64,000 nucleotides of DNA from Paenibacillus sp. 1011MAR3C5 (GCF_003591485.1 NZ_QZCF01000002.1:903992-967991); one strand, 5' to 3'. Numbered from the stretch's first letter, positions 26,621 through 37,253 are shown. Made by a program: numbers and translations. Notes: generated by a model not told the origin, from the sequence alone.

Positions 26621-27817
26621 CTATTTTTCCAATTCTTCTTCATCTACAATGGATTCATTCGCACGTCCAGTTCCGGTAAGCTTAAAAGCAGCTTTCGTGT
26701 TCACTTCAATATTCGGGAATTCCTCTTCCCATCTAGCCGCTATTTTTTTGTTCCAGTCGCTCTTATGCTGCCGGTGCAGGATGCTTCCAAAACCAATGGC
26801 ATCCGATTTAAATTGCTTTTGCAGCTTGTTTATCGTCATGGTTACACGGTTTTCGATCTCTTTTTCAAGCGCATGTTGAATGCTGTTCAAATTGTTTATT
26901 TCTTTAATACTTAGCTTAGTTGTATTTTCAAATAATTCACCGGTCATTTTTACCGTTACCTCAAATTGAATCTTCTCCCCTGAGATTTTCGATTTGAACT
27001 TGGTTTTTGCTTGGATAAGCTGAACACTTACTTTACCTGACGATTGATCCTTCCCGGGAACAGCAACTGTCAGAACGGAGTTTTTCATCCTGTTTCTCAG
27101 CCATAATAAACATTCGGCTTCAGACCGGTTCATCCACCCTATTAATTTGTCCTTGCGATAAATCCCGACACCGACCAGCCCTAGCCCCAGCTCTTCTTCT
27201 TTCATTGGCTTGCCGTTCGGATCGCTCAAAGGTACGACCTGCATCTGTGAGCTTGTAGGCTCTATTCCTTTTTCAAGCAAGCGGTAGATAAAATCTCTGA
27301 TACTGGCGCTATCCAGCATTCTTGCTTTCTCTTCTTCACGCATCTCCTCTCCTGTAAAAATTTCAAAGTTCGGAGGAGCCTTCAATAACTCGACGGCCTC
27401 TCCCCTTGTCGTCAGCAAATAGCTGTTCCCCCGGGCCTCTCGATGCCTGGAGAAGAAGTCTATAGCGGGTGCAATCCCTGCTCTGGCCAATTTTTCACCG
27501 ACAAGAATGACCCGATTATGAGAGAAAATAATTTGCCGGGGAATCTTTTTCTGAAGAACGTTAAGGGCATCCATGATCGTATCCCCTTTTGCAGAGATAA
27601 TCAGGGTAGCATTTTCACTGGAACCGCCTTTTTCACTCATTCCCTTGGTCATTTTCATTTTTAGAATCTGCACGCTTAGTTTGTACTTTCCATCTTGGGC
27701 TAGGTCTATGGCTGACGCTGTAACGATAGCGACATCATTTAATTCTATCCTGCTCCAGCAGCCAGTCTGCAATATAAGGATTAGTAGCGTGAGCAACAGA
27801 AGGATCGATTTTCTCAT
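26621..27817 (-). CDS. gerC: Ger(x)C-family spore germination lipoprotein
   Basis: 398 residues. Lipoprotein signal with lipobox LQTGC, followed by the family start CWSRIELNDVAIVTASAIDL. The central and C-terminal domains are typical of GerAC (IIFSHNRVILVGEKLA; GLVGVGIYRKDKLIGWM). It should be anchored on the outer face of the spore inner membrane as the third receptor subunit. The start codon overlaps the gerA stop by 4 bp, indicating translational coupling. Confidence 0.95.
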   Translation of the reverse strand: MRKSILLLLTLLILILQTGCWSRIELNDVAIVTASAIDLAQDGKYKLSVQILKMKMTKGMSEKGGSSENATLIISAKGDTIMDALNVLQKKIPRQIIFSHNRVILVGEKLARAGIAPAIDFFSRHREARGNSYLLTTRGEAVELLKAPPNFEIFTGEEMREEEKARMLDSASIRDFIYRLLEKGIEPTSSQMQVVPLSDPNGKPMKEEELGLGLVGVGIYRKDKLIGWMNRSEAECLLWLRNRMKNSVLTVAVPGKDQSSGKVSVQLIQAKTKFKSKISGEKIQFEVTVKMTGELFENTTKLSIKEINNLNSIQHALEKEIENRVTMTINKLQKQFKSDAIGFGSILHRQHKSDWNKKIAARWEEEFPNIEVNTKAAFKLTGTGRANESIVDEEELEK

Positions 27818-29286
27818 TTGGGAGACTTGGTCATCTTCAACCAGTTGTCCCGAAGGATGACATCCTTGAGTTCTCGTGCACGCATTGGCGACAATGGCGC
27901 CATATAGGGAACACCAAACGACTGGAGATGAAGCATATGAAGCAGCAGCAGCAATACAAGCATTAAGATGCCATAGAGGCCAAACGTTGCAGCGGCAATC
28001 ATCATGGGAAAGCGCAGCAGCCGGAAGGCAAGCCCCAATTGAAAGCTGGGGAACAAAAAGGATGCGATACCGGTCATCGACACGATGATCAGCAGTGGCG
28101 AGGAAACAATACCAGCTGCTACGGCGGCCTGACCGATGACCAAGGCTCCGACGATGCTTACCCCTTGTCCCACTGGACGCGGTAGACGGACACCGGCCTC
28201 CCGCAATCCTTCAAAAGCAACCTCCATCAGCAAAGCCTCAACAAAGGCAGGAAAAGGCACCGTTTCCCGGGAAGAAGCGATACTGATGAGCAGCATCGTC
28301 GGTATCATTTCGTGATGATAGGTTGTTAGAGCAACGTATAGAGACGGCAAGAGCAGAGAAGAAACAACCGCTATAAATCGCAAAATCCGAATAGCAGAAG
28401 CAATGAAATAGCGTTGATAATAATCTTCAGGAGATTGTAGCAGTTGAAAAAAAGTGCCTGGTACGACAATCACGAATGGCGTATTGTCTATGATGATGGC
28501 GACCTTGCCTTCCAGCAGGTTCCCGACTACTTTATCCGGACGTTCGGTTACCATCACTTGAGGGAACGGCGATACGGAATTATCCTCAATCAGTTCTTCC
28601 ACATATCCGCTTTCCAATATGGCATTAATTTTAATCCGGCCAACTCGTTCCTTTACTTCTGTTATTAAACTTTCTTTTGTAATGCCCTCCAGATAGACCA
28701 TTGCAATTTCGGTTCCGGATAACGTTCCTGCTGTAAACATTTCCGACTTTAGCTGCGCTGTTTTTAGCCTTCTGCGAATCAGGCTGATATTCGTGCTAAT
28801 GTTTTCTTGAAAGCCATCCCTTGGGCCGCGGATTACAGCTTCCGTAGCCGGTTCTTCAATGGATCTTGTCTCCATTTCTTTCACGTTCAGTAACAAGACT
28901 TGTGTGAAACCATCCAGAAGCACTGCAAGCTCTCCCGATAAAATCTTCGCAACGGATGCTTGAAAATCGTCGCTCCAGCTCGTTTGTGACGTGAAGCTTA
29001 GCTTTGACTGGATAGAAGCTTTAGCAGCCTCAGTTAGCCCTTCCGACCTTCCTATTAGGCTTGATTCAATGGCATATTTCAACAAATCCATATCAACGGC
29101 GTTAATATCGCCTAGTCCGCTTAAAAAAACAAACGCACCTTGCTGCGCTGTATTCAGTTCAAACTGCCGGTACTGGATATCCCCGCATTTGTTAAAAACA
29201 GCCTGGAATTGCTTAAAATTTTCATCCAAATCTGCACATAGCATATAACTGCTGGCAGCGCTGTCTCGTCGCTCGTTGGGCGCCAA
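27814..29286 (-). CDS. gerA: Spore germination protein GerA family
   Basis: 490 residues: an N-terminal soluble domain of about 240 residues (SYMLCADLDENFKQFQ start; VMVTERPDKVVGNLLEGKVA near its end), then about five to six membrane helices with the conserved RETVPFPAFVEALLMEVAFE segment and a cytoplasmic tail. GerA subunits assemble with GerB and GerC into nutrient receptors, recently modelled as ion channels. The TTG start at 29286 has AAAAGGATG upstream; no in-frame ATG offers a better site. First gene of gerA-gerC-gerB-small membrane protein. Confidence 0.94.
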   Translation of the reverse strand: MAPNERRDSAASSYMLCADLDENFKQFQAVFNKCGDIQYRQFELNTAQQGAFVFLSGLGDINAVDMDLLKYAIESSLIGRSEGLTEAAKASIQSKLSFTSQTSWSDDFQASVAKILSGELAVLLDGFTQVLLLNVKEMETRSIEEPATEAVIRGPRDGFQENISTNISLIRRRLKTAQLKSEMFTAGTLSGTEIAMVYLEGITKESLITEVKERVGRIKINAILESGYVEELIEDNSVSPFPQVMVTERPDKVVGNLLEGKVAIIIDNTPFVIVVPGTFFQLLQSPEDYYQRYFIASAIRILRFIAVVSSLLLPSLYVALTTYHHEMIPTMLLISIASSRETVPFPAFVEALLMEVAFEGLREAGVRLPRPVGQGVSIVGALVIGQAAVAAGIVSSPLLIIVSMTGIASFLFPSFQLGLAFRLLRFPMMIAAATFGLYGILMLVLLLLLHMLHLQSFGVPYMAPLSPMRARELKDVILRDNWLKMTKSPK

Positions 29287-29353
29287 TTCAAAATCATCCT
29301 TTTTTTGGCTAACTGATTTTTATTAATATGAGCCAGCTGATTTCGGATTATAC

Positions 29354-29392
29354 GAAAACACGCGATATCACAATGTGACATCGCGTGTTTTC
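29354..29392. terminator. Strong bidirectional hairpin after the 29.4-kb MFS gene
   Basis: GAAAACACGCGAT pairs with ATCGCGTGTTTTC, with an inner TCACA/TGTGA stem. It lies 8 bp beyond the MFS stop (minus strand) and just upstream of gerA. Confidence 0.88.
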
Positions 29393-29400
29393 TATAGAAA

Positions 29401-30648
29401 TTAAACGGTGATTGGCAGCTCACGGAGCGCCAGCTTTCGTTGCTGTTGTCCATACACTCCAGCCAGCGCAGCGGCAATCGCCATAAAGATGGCGCTGGAT
29501 GCCACGCCGGATTGCAAGCCGAACTGTTCGACCACCACGCCCCCAACGATGGGGCCGATAATCTGTCCTGAGGCAAAAAAAGCAGTGGCTAGGCTAAGAC
29601 ATGCCGCGTACGCGTGATGAGGGACATGGCGACGAAGGAGTGCAGTCGTCATCAGCGGCGGGGTAATAAAGGACACCAGCCCAATCATGGCGGCTCCAAG
29701 CACCGTAAATAACATATGATTGGTGACTACCCCAATCACCCCAATTGTCCCCAAGGTTAACCCCGACGCAAGCGTATACCCGCTTGGCCATCGGTCAATG
29801 GCCTTGCCTCCAATCCATCCGTTGAACAATCCCGCAAATCCGATTCCGGACCAAATCAACCCGGCATAGAGGGACGGAATGCCTTTGCTCACCAGATAGG
29901 GAATCAAATACGTAAAATAAATGATGTAACCCCAGCCGAAGAAGAAATAAGAAGCGATAAGGAACAAGAGCTTCTTTGGGTTCAACAGGAGACGATACAC
30001 CTTTACGCTTTCTTTGTCCGGTGGCTTCGATTCGGTCTGTGAGAATGTTTTTTCGTCTCCCCTTTTTCTAGTGACGAACTCGAAACCGATCGCGGCAATG
30101 ACCCCGAATATGCCCATGATCACCCAAGCATATCGCCACCCCTGCAAGTGTGAAGGATCTATCGTAAAGGGGGCGAATAAACCGGTCACTAGTATGCCGG
30201 CCGATCCGCCCAGCCATATAAGACCCGATGCCGCTCCACGCTCCTCTGGTCGAACAGCATCCATGGCAATGGACAGGACTAATACGGTAGCTAAGGCCGA
30301 TAACAATCCGATGGCGAACCGCCAAAGTCCAAGTTCGGTGAAATGATCACTAAATGCCGAGCCGATCAACGTCAATCCGAGCAATAAGCACGTCAACCGA
30401 TTAATGACAGGTTTGTGGTCTGGAAACCGCGAGATCAAAGGAGAAAGGCATAATGTCCCGACTAAATAACCAATAAAGTTGACGGTCCCGAGTATACCGA
30501 GCTGTCCGTAGCTTCCCCCGATCACCCTCTGTATCCCAGGCAAGAACATGCCGTAGGAAAGACGGGAAAATCCAAGTATGACCACAAACAATAACGATGC
30601 CCATAGCGTAATCCAATTCAATGCGGATTTTGTGCCCATATCGCCCAT
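29401..30648 (-). CDS. MFS transporter (YbfB/YjiJ-like)
   Basis: About 415 residues with 12 membrane helices. Features are LGFSRLSYGMFLPGIQRVIG in helix 1, GAASGLIWLGGSAGILVTG in helix 5 and a central loop rich in charged residues (TRKRGDEKTFSQTESKPPD). The ATG at 30648 (GGGGGAAG upstream) is preferred; a longer frame to 30729 would overlap the deacetylase by 47 bp. It follows the polysaccharide deacetylase-like gene with 34 bp spacing and is probably cotranscribed. Substrate unknown. Confidence 0.88.
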   Translation of the reverse strand: MGDMGTKSALNWITLWASLLFVVILGFSRLSYGMFLPGIQRVIGGSYGQLGILGTVNFIGYLVGTLCLSPLISRFPDHKPVINRLTCLLLGLTLIGSAFSDHFTELGLWRFAIGLLSALATVLVLSIAMDAVRPEERGAASGLIWLGGSAGILVTGLFAPFTIDPSHLQGWRYAWVIMGIFGVIAAIGFEFVTRKRGDEKTFSQTESKPPDKESVKVYRLLLNPKKLLFLIASYFFFGWGYIIYFTYLIPYLVSKGIPSLYAGLIWSGIGFAGLFNGWIGGKAIDRWPSGYTLASGLTLGTIGVIGVVTNHMLFTVLGAAMIGLVSFITPPLMTTALLRRHVPHHAYAACLSLATAFFASGQIIGPIVGGVVVEQFGLQSGVASSAIFMAIAAALAGVYGQQQRKLALRELPITV

Positions 30649-30682
30649 CTTCCCCCAAGTAATAAATCGATCTACATTGCCG

Positions 30683-31768
30683 TTATCCTTCTTGCAAAAC
30701 AATCTCCGACTCGAAGCCCAACTGTTCACATAGCTTGTGAATACGGCGCATGTCCTGTGTGCTGGTAACCCACTCGCAACCTAAGATCGATGCCTCGTGA
30801 GCCGCCCATTGCAGCATATAGACCAAGGCATCCGCATGGGGTTCCTTCGTAGCGAAGTCCTCCAGCACCAGCGCGCCGCCGCGTACCGAAGCACACACAT
30901 AGGCCCAGTGCTGATCAGCAAAGCTGCGAGCGACAACACGCGTTTCGCCATCCGACTGGATCTGCATGGAGAGCATTTGCAGCCATTTGCTATAGGCGCC
31001 TGATCCTGTCGGGGCTTTCGGGTTCCCCCATTCAAGTGAATCGGCGGCCAGCTTCCGCAATTCCTCTTCCCCAACTACACGCTTCCACTGCTCAAGATGG
31101 ATAGAAGCTTGGAGAGACGGTTTGAAGCGGACTTGCCAGCTGCGTTCACCTGCCTTGATGCCATTAGCATGAAGCAGCTCAGATACGGGAACGATGGCAA
31201 GACCTTTGGCATGTGTATATTGTACAAGTGATTTGACAGCCTGAGGCGTCTCCTTGGCGATTTCATTGGCATGAAAAATTAATATCGAACCATTGACTAG
31301 CTCGGGTATCGCCCGCTCCACAAGCTGCGCGCTTGGCGGTCCCGACCAGTCGACGGTATCCTCCCCTTCGATGAGCAGATAATTCCATTCCCGGAGCCAT
31401 TCCAGATTCTCCTCCCGATAAGAGGCATAAGGAAAACGCATGAAGGTCGGTGCGGGCCTTCCCGTCGCTTCTTGATAAGCGAGCTCAGCCAGCTTCAGCT
31501 CTTCGAAGAATACCTCTTTGGTCACGTCCGCCATTCTCCGGTGATGGTAGGTATGCGTTGTGAGCTCATGGCCCCTGGCTAACATTTCTCTTGCTTTCGC
31601 CGGGTACCGATCGAACCATTCGCCTGTTAAAAAAAACGTCCCTCGCGCGCCTCCCTGCTCCAAGGCATCCAGCCATGCGTCAATCGAAATCCGCATTGGA
31701 CCGTCATCGAACGTAAAGGCACATTGAGAAATGGCTGTATTGCCGTGAGTAATGACCAAGTTTGTCAT
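30683..31768 (-). CDS. NodB-type polysaccharide deacetylase fused to a GNAT-like domain
   Basis: 361 residues. The N-terminal 190 residues hold the NodB domain: motif 1 FTFDDGP (catalytic Asp and metal Asp), motif 2 HELTTHTYHH (metal His pair), motif 3 RFPYASY and motif 5 ILIFHAN. The C-terminal part (about 250-360) resembles a GNAT acetyltransferase (VLEDFATKEPHADALV, then MRRIHKLCEQLGFESEIVL). No signal peptide is visible, so it should act inside the cell on a soluble N-acetylated sugar or similar compound. ATG at 31768 after AAGGGGG. Divergent from the LysR gene. Confidence 0.85.
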   Translation of the reverse strand: MTNLVITHGNTAISQCAFTFDDGPMRISIDAWLDALEQGGARGTFFLTGEWFDRYPAKAREMLARGHELTTHTYHHRRMADVTKEVFFEELKLAELAYQEATGRPAPTFMRFPYASYREENLEWLREWNYLLIEGEDTVDWSGPPSAQLVERAIPELVNGSILIFHANEIAKETPQAVKSLVQYTHAKGLAIVPVSELLHANGIKAGERSWQVRFKPSLQASIHLEQWKRVVGEEELRKLAADSLEWGNPKAPTGSGAYSKWLQMLSMQIQSDGETRVVARSFADQHWAYVCASVRGGALVLEDFATKEPHADALVYMLQWAAHEASILGCEWVTSTQDMRRIHKLCEQLGFESEIVLQEG

Positions 31769-31897
31769 TGTAAATCCCCCTTCTGTGATATCCATTCAAA
31801 AAGATACCGTTGACCCTATTGTAAAATTGTAGTATTGTTTTGTAAAATTGAATAATATGAACAAATGATTCAAATTACTTAAACAAAGGTGAGGTTA

Positions 31898-32800
31898 ATG
31901 GATCTTCGAGCTTTAAAGACCTTCGAGGCTTGCGTGCGTCTTGGACATTTTCTGAAAGCCGCCGAGGAACTCCAATATGCGCCCTCTACGGTAACCCTTC
32001 AAATTCAGCGTCTCGAAGCTGATCTGGACGTTTCCTTATTCGTGCGCGACGGAAAACGCGTGATCGTGACCGAAGCCGGCCGATGGCTCTATCATGAGGC
32101 TATAACTTTACTGAAGTCGATTGGTGCCATAAGGCAGACTGTATCGGATATTGCAGAGGGAGATAACGGCTCGGTGCGTTTTGCCTCTATCGAGCCCTTC
32201 GCAAGCCAGCAGCTAGCGACCGTTATAGCTGACTATTGCAAAACTCGGCCGAAAGTGGCGTTATCCATGGAAGTAGGCGGCAGCAGATTAATCGCGGAGA
32301 GGCTTAAGGCTGGCGAACTGGATTTCGGCATATGCTCGGCTCCGCCTTCAAAGCTCATGCTGGAGTTTGAGCCGCTGCTAGAGGAACAATTAGGAGTCAT
32401 GTTAAATAAGAATCACCCATTAGCTGAACGAGACAGGATCTCAGCGAGCGACCTCGCAGGGCAAACCGTTCTGGTCAAAGAACCGAGCTGTATCTATCGT
32501 GAGCTTTGGGAAACGGCAATTGATAGAGCTGGACAACACGAGTTCTCATGTATGGAGGTTGGAAGCTTCTTTGTTATTCAACAAATGGTGAAGGCAGAGC
32601 TCGGCATGGGGATTGTTCCGATATACAGTAGTCTGGAGCAGGAGGGCTCCTTGGTCATAAGACCTCTAGCCGATTTGAACCTTGTCGTAACGATAGGCAT
32701 CGCTTATAAAGACAAAAACTTCCTCGGCAAGGCAGCACTATTGTTAATGGAAGCAATTAGAGGTATCTGTGAACCCCATCCTGCTCTGCCAAGTGCGTGA
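31898..32800 (+). CDS. LysR-family transcriptional regulator
   Basis: 300 residues. An N-terminal winged HTH (LRALKTFEACVRLGHFLKAA; YAPSTVTLQIQRLEADL) is followed by a periplasmic-binding-protein-like effector domain. The ATG at 31898 follows AGGTGAGG; three extra codons upstream overlap that site. It is divergent from the deacetylase-MFS pair, the usual arrangement for a LysR activator and its target. The 129-bp intergenic region is AT-rich with repeated ATTGTAAAATTG-like sequences. Confidence 0.93.
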   Translation: MDLRALKTFEACVRLGHFLKAAEELQYAPSTVTLQIQRLEADLDVSLFVRDGKRVIVTEAGRWLYHEAITLLKSIGAIRQTVSDIAEGDNGSVRFASIEPFASQQLATVIADYCKTRPKVALSMEVGGSRLIAERLKAGELDFGICSAPPSKLMLEFEPLLEEQLGVMLNKNHPLAERDRISASDLAGQTVLVKEPSCIYRELWETAIDRAGQHEFSCMEVGSFFVIQQMVKAELGMGIVPIYSSLEQEGSLVIRPLADLNLVVTIGIAYKDKNFLGKAALLLMEAIRGICEPHPALPSA

Positions 32801-32862
32801 TTTAAGGACCCCTAACCTTCATTCCTCACCTACTCGGTGCAATAATCGCATCCACTACAAAA

Positions 32863-32910
32863 AACGCAATGTCACAGGGAAGTATTTTTCGCTGCTCCAT
32901 TGCGTTATTT
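32863..32910 (+). terminator. Terminator after the LysR gene
   Basis: AACGCAATG pairs with CATTGCGTT, followed by ATTTT. Confidence 0.8.
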
Positions 32911-33173
32911 TCGTTTGTTGACCTAACCTTCTACTCGATACGTTCCGGATCGACATGAAGGAGGATTGCCGTCAAGCCAGTAAATAGTTGTTCAGGCTCC
33001 TCCATTCATTTGGCCGATAAGGTTTTCTCATTCCTCAATTGAACTGCTGCTCCTCTTTCCAATGAATTGAACGATTCAAAATCATTATCGTTTATCTTGT
33101 AAAGCATGATTTCTTCCCTATCAAACCATCGAGTGCTGTCTCCAGCCTAATCACTTAACTACTTTTAGAGACA
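32911..33173. other. Intergenic sequence without recognised features
   Basis: 263 bases between the LysR terminator and the GNAT gene end. No convincing frame or hairpin seen. Confidence 0.5.
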
Positions 33174-33821
33174 TTAGGCTTCTATAGTAGGAACGCTAGT
33201 GCTTCTATGGCTTAAGTAGCCGTCGAGCCGTTCCTTGACGACCTCCCACTCGCTAGCCAGAATGCTGTAGAGCATAACATCGTGCACTGTTCCATCGGGT
33301 TTGATTCTTGCCTTCCTCAGAACTCCTTCTTGTACGGCCCCAAGCCGCTCGACGGCGCGCTGCGATCTGACGTTGTAGTGACTAATCGAAAATTGGACGC
33401 GAAGCATATGTAAGTGTTCGAAGCAGTAGCCGAGCAAAAGCCTCTTGCATTCCGTATTGACGGAGGTTCGCCATACGCGTGGCGACAGCCAGGAATAGCC
33501 GATCTCCGCATGACGATGTCCCTGGCTGATCGCCGCGATTCTCGTAGTGCCGACGATGAGACCCGTACTCTTTTCGATAACGGCAAAAGGAAGCTGAGAA
33601 CCTCCCGACCGCTCCCGCAGCGCTTCGTCAACCAAAGCCTGCGCTTGCTCCAGCGTCGTGATTTTCCGCCATGTAAATGCCCAAATGGCATCGTCGTGCA
33701 GCACAGCAGCCAGTTCTTCCTTATGCTCAAGCTCCAGCAGTACAAGATCGATCGTTTGCCCCATCAGCTTTATTCCGACATCCATTATGTTCGTATTCAT
33801 AGAATTGCGCCGCCTGTTCAT
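33174..33821 (-). CDS. GNAT-family acetyltransferase (RimJ/RimL-like)
   Basis: 215 residues of the Acetyltransf_3 type: LPFAVIEKSTGLIVGTTR, AEIGYSWLSPRVWRTSVNTE, then the C-terminal SHYNVRSQRAVERLGAVQEG motif. RimJ/L-like enzymes acetylate protein N-termini or small amines with acetyl-CoA. The glycine-rich Q/RxxGxG/A pyrophosphate loop is weak here (PRVWRTSVNTECKRLLL), as in other members of this subgroup. The start is uncertain: ATGs at 33821 and 33800 are both possible and neither has a strong ribosome binding site. Confidence 0.87.
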   Translation of the reverse strand: MNRRRNSMNTNIMDVGIKLMGQTIDLVLLELEHKEELAAVLHDDAIWAFTWRKITTLEQAQALVDEALRERSGGSQLPFAVIEKSTGLIVGTTRIAAISQGHRHAEIGYSWLSPRVWRTSVNTECKRLLLGYCFEHLHMLRVQFSISHYNVRSQRAVERLGAVQEGVLRKARIKPDGTVHDVMLYSILASEWEVVKERLDGYLSHRSTSVPTIEA

Positions 33822-33916
33822 TTTATTTTTTTGTTTACTGCTATCATACCGGATAATGAACTAGCGGAGATTGGATGTTTTGTAAAACGAGACTGGAAAA
33901 TGCCAACATAACCAAA

Positions 33917-33953
33917 AGCCCCCGCCCGGTCATCCTTGACCAAGCAGGGGGCT
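33917..33953. terminator. Terminator after the 34-kb MFS gene
   Basis: AGCCCCC pairs with GGGGGCT, with additional inner pairing (TGGTCAAGG with a near complement); T-rich flanks on both sides. Lies 23 bp past the MFS stop on the minus strand. Confidence 0.85.
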
Positions 33954-33975
33954 ATTATTCTTGCTCATTCCTCGT

Positions 33976-35190
33976 TTATTTGTGTAACGAACTCACTGCC
34001 GTCCGCTTATCCGCTAGCATGCTGCCCGCTCCGATGGCTAGAGCGAGGCCCACAAGGATTGCTCCGACCCACGGAAGCGAAGCCAGCGACATATGGGTAA
34101 TGACCCACCCGCCGACAAAAGCGCCCACCGCATTGCCGAGATTCCCCGCAGAATGGCTGGATGTGGAGGCTAATGCCGGTGCGTCCTTGGCAATGCTCAT
34201 AATGCGCACCTGCAAGCCCGGCATCACGGCAAAGGCACCGGCGCCCCAGACAAAGATCGTCACAATAGCGGCAATCTCATTTTGGATCGTAAAGGTCAAC
34301 GCCGTTAATGCAACAACGACAACCGCATAGGTTCCCAGAAGCGAGGGCATAAGCTTCCAGTCCGCCAGTTTGCCGCCGACGATATTGCCGACAGTTACGC
34401 CAACGCCGAACAAGACCAGTATCCAGGTGACGCTATGCTCGGCAAATCCCGTAATATCGACGAGCAGCGGCGTAATGTAAGTGAAGACGGCGAATAACCC
34501 CGCGTTGCCCAGCGCACAGATGAGCAGGAATACCATTAGTTTCGGATTAATCAGAGCTGCTACCTGCTGAAGAATGCCGGTCGCCTTCGGCTGTTGCAAA
34601 CGCGGGATTAATATAATGATGCCGATCAAGGCGACGACTCCCATCAGGGCAATAGCTCCGAAGGACGCGCGCCATCCCCAATTTTGCCCGATGTAAGTAC
34701 CTAGCGGTACGCCTAGAATATTCGAAATGGTCAAGCCGGCCATCATGACGGATACGGCACCAGCTTTCTTGTCGGGCCGTACCAAGCCTGACGCGATGAC
34801 CGCCCCAACACCGAAAAAGGTGCCGTGCGTGAGTGCGGTGAGCACTCTCGCGCCCATTAAAACGGCATAGTTCGGTGCGATAACAGCTAAGCCGTTCCCC
34901 GCAATAAAGAGCAGCATAAGCACGATCAGCAGTTTTTTCTGCGGAATTCGGTGAGTCAGCAGCGTAAGGATTGGGGCGCCGACCGCCACTCCTAGCGCGT
35001 ACATCGTAATCAACTGGCCCGCTGCGGGTATGCTTACGCCCAGATCGCCCGCTACGTTAGGCAGGATGCCCATAATAACGAATTCGGTCATGCCGATGGC
35101 AAATGCGCCAACGGTGAGCGAGATCAATGAGATCGGAAAACTCCCTTTCGGCTCTCCCGGAAGGCTTTTGACTGGTTGCTTTAATTTCAT
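33976..35190 (-). CDS. MFS efflux transporter, AraJ/YdhP-like
   Basis: About 404 residues with 12 membrane helices. Helix 1 carries the hallmark AIGMTEFVIMGILPNVAGDL of DHA1-type arabinose-efflux-like permeases; GARVLTALTHGTFFGVGAV lies in helix 4 and LTISNILGVPLGTYIG in helix 5 (antiporter motif). Proton-coupled export of small molecules is expected. ATG at 35190 is taken; an extended TTG start at 35223 is possible because the ribosome binding site (AAAGGGTGG) is 12 bases away. Transcribed alone. Confidence 0.9.
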   Translation of the reverse strand: MKLKQPVKSLPGEPKGSFPISLISLTVGAFAIGMTEFVIMGILPNVAGDLGVSIPAAGQLITMYALGVAVGAPILTLLTHRIPQKKLLIVLMLLFIAGNGLAVIAPNYAVLMGARVLTALTHGTFFGVGAVIASGLVRPDKKAGAVSVMMAGLTISNILGVPLGTYIGQNWGWRASFGAIALMGVVALIGIIILIPRLQQPKATGILQQVAALINPKLMVFLLICALGNAGLFAVFTYITPLLVDITGFAEHSVTWILVLFGVGVTVGNIVGGKLADWKLMPSLLGTYAVVVVALTALTFTIQNEIAAIVTIFVWGAGAFAVMPGLQVRIMSIAKDAPALASTSSHSAGNLGNAVGAFVGGWVITHMSLASLPWVGAILVGLALAIGAGSMLADKRTAVSSLHK

Positions 35191-35435
35191 GATGTCGTTA
35201 TTCCACCCTTTCAATCTGTTCAATCATGAAGTCCATAAAGAGCATTCTACTAGAAGTTAAACAAGTTGTCTGTACTGAATAGAAATAAAAATCGGCCATC
35301 ACCTACTAAGCTCAGATTGAGACGTTTTCATTTTCATCCCGATTAAGTCGATCTAACCCACTTAAAGTAACAAATGGCGCACCCTCGCGCATTTATGACG
35401 GTCTCATCGACCTATTTGTAAAAAACAGAACAAAA

Positions 35436-35459
35436 AAAGTCTGCGTCGCCGCAGACTTT
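35436..35459. terminator. Terminator after paiB
   Basis: AAAGTCTGCG-TCGC-CGCAGACTTT followed on the minus strand by seven T in all. Ten bp past the stop. Confidence 0.9.
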
Positions 35460-35468
35460 GCCCTTCTT

Positions 35469-36080
35469 TCATCTATGCAAGTTTGCTTTCATAAGTAAAG
35501 CGATCTTTCGTTCATCTTCATTCTGAATCTGTTCCAGTTGCTTAATAACCATTTCTTGCCGTTTAACGGGATGGTTTTGGCTTAACTTTGCTTTCCCTTC
35601 TATCTTGTTGATTGTTATCTTGAATCCTTGAATTCCTTTATTCATTCCGGCTATATATTCTGCATCTACTTCTTCGAGTTTATAGGGACGATCAGGAGCT
35701 TCATACTTCATAATCATGTCATGCAAGGAGTCCATTAACTCCTTCTTGTCATCAATAAATGTTACTTCGCCGTATACATGAACGGTCACATAATTCCAAG
35801 TTGGAACTGCATTTTCTGTTTCATACCATGAAGGAGAGATATAGCAATGCGGGCCATGAAAAATAGCTAATACGTTTTGATTGCCGATATCCTTATACTG
35901 CGGATTAGGACGTGCAAAATGCCCGTATAAGCACTTGTTTTCCTGATCTAATATTAATGGCAAATGTGTCGCGAAGGGTGCTTCATTATGTTGTGAACAT
36001 AGTGTTGCAAAACTATTTTCTCTTATAACTGCATAAGCGTCATTTAAATCTTCCATTTTAAAATATGAAGGAATATACAT
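35469..36080 (-). CDS. paiB: PaiB-family FMN-binding protein
   Basis: 203 residues matching the PaiB/FMN_bind_2 family: [19 protein letters not shown] start, [45 protein letters not shown] and a C-terminal [21 protein letters not shown]. In Bacillus subtilis PaiA/PaiB influence sporulation and degradative enzyme genes; the biochemical role of PaiB is unclear but it resembles flavin-binding pyridoxamine oxidase-like folds. It is the third gene of a MarR-paiA-paiB operon, 26 bp after paiA. Confidence 0.92.
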   Translation of the reverse strand: MYIPSYFKMEDLNDAYAVIRENSFATLCSQHNEAPFATHLPLILDQENKCLYGHFARPNPQYKDIGNQNVLAIFHGPHCYISPSWYETENAVPTWNYVTVHVYGEVTFIDDKKELMDSLHDMIMKYEAPDRPYKLEEVDAEYIAGMNKGIQGFKITINKIEGKAKLSQNHPVKRQEMVIKQLEQIQNEDERKIALLMKANLHR

Positions 36081-36106
36081 AGTTTTCTCCTCCCCGCTGG
36101 CTGCTT

Positions 36107-37101
<995 letters not shown>

Positions 37102-37119
37102 GAACTCCTTTGAATATTA

Positions 37120-37135
37120 TGTTGTAATTGCAACA
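37120..37135. promoter_or_regulatory. MarR operator 1 (paiAB operon)
   Basis: TGTTG-TAATTG-CAACA, 19 bp upstream of the marR start codon. Confidence 0.72.
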
Positions 37136-37166
37136 AATACGGCGCAAATATAATTTAACTCATATT

Positions 37167-37182
37167 TGTTGTATTTGCAACA
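37167..37182. promoter_or_regulatory. MarR operator 2 (paiAB operon)
   Basis: TGTTG-TATTTG-CAACA, 47 bp from operator 1 (start to start). Fifteen of 16 bases are shared, including both arms. Confidence 0.72.
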
Positions 37183-37188
37183 TAACTC

Positions 37189-37216
37189 AAAAAAAACCGC
37201 GATGACCGCGGTTTCT
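37189..37216. terminator. Terminator after the DUF59 gene
   Basis: AACCGCG-ATGA-CCGCGGTT type stem; on the minus strand followed by eight T. Lies about 40 bp past the stop at 37254. Confidence 0.85.
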
Positions 37217-37253
37217 TAAGCATGCATCTTTCTTGTCCTAGCATTCGTGTTCT

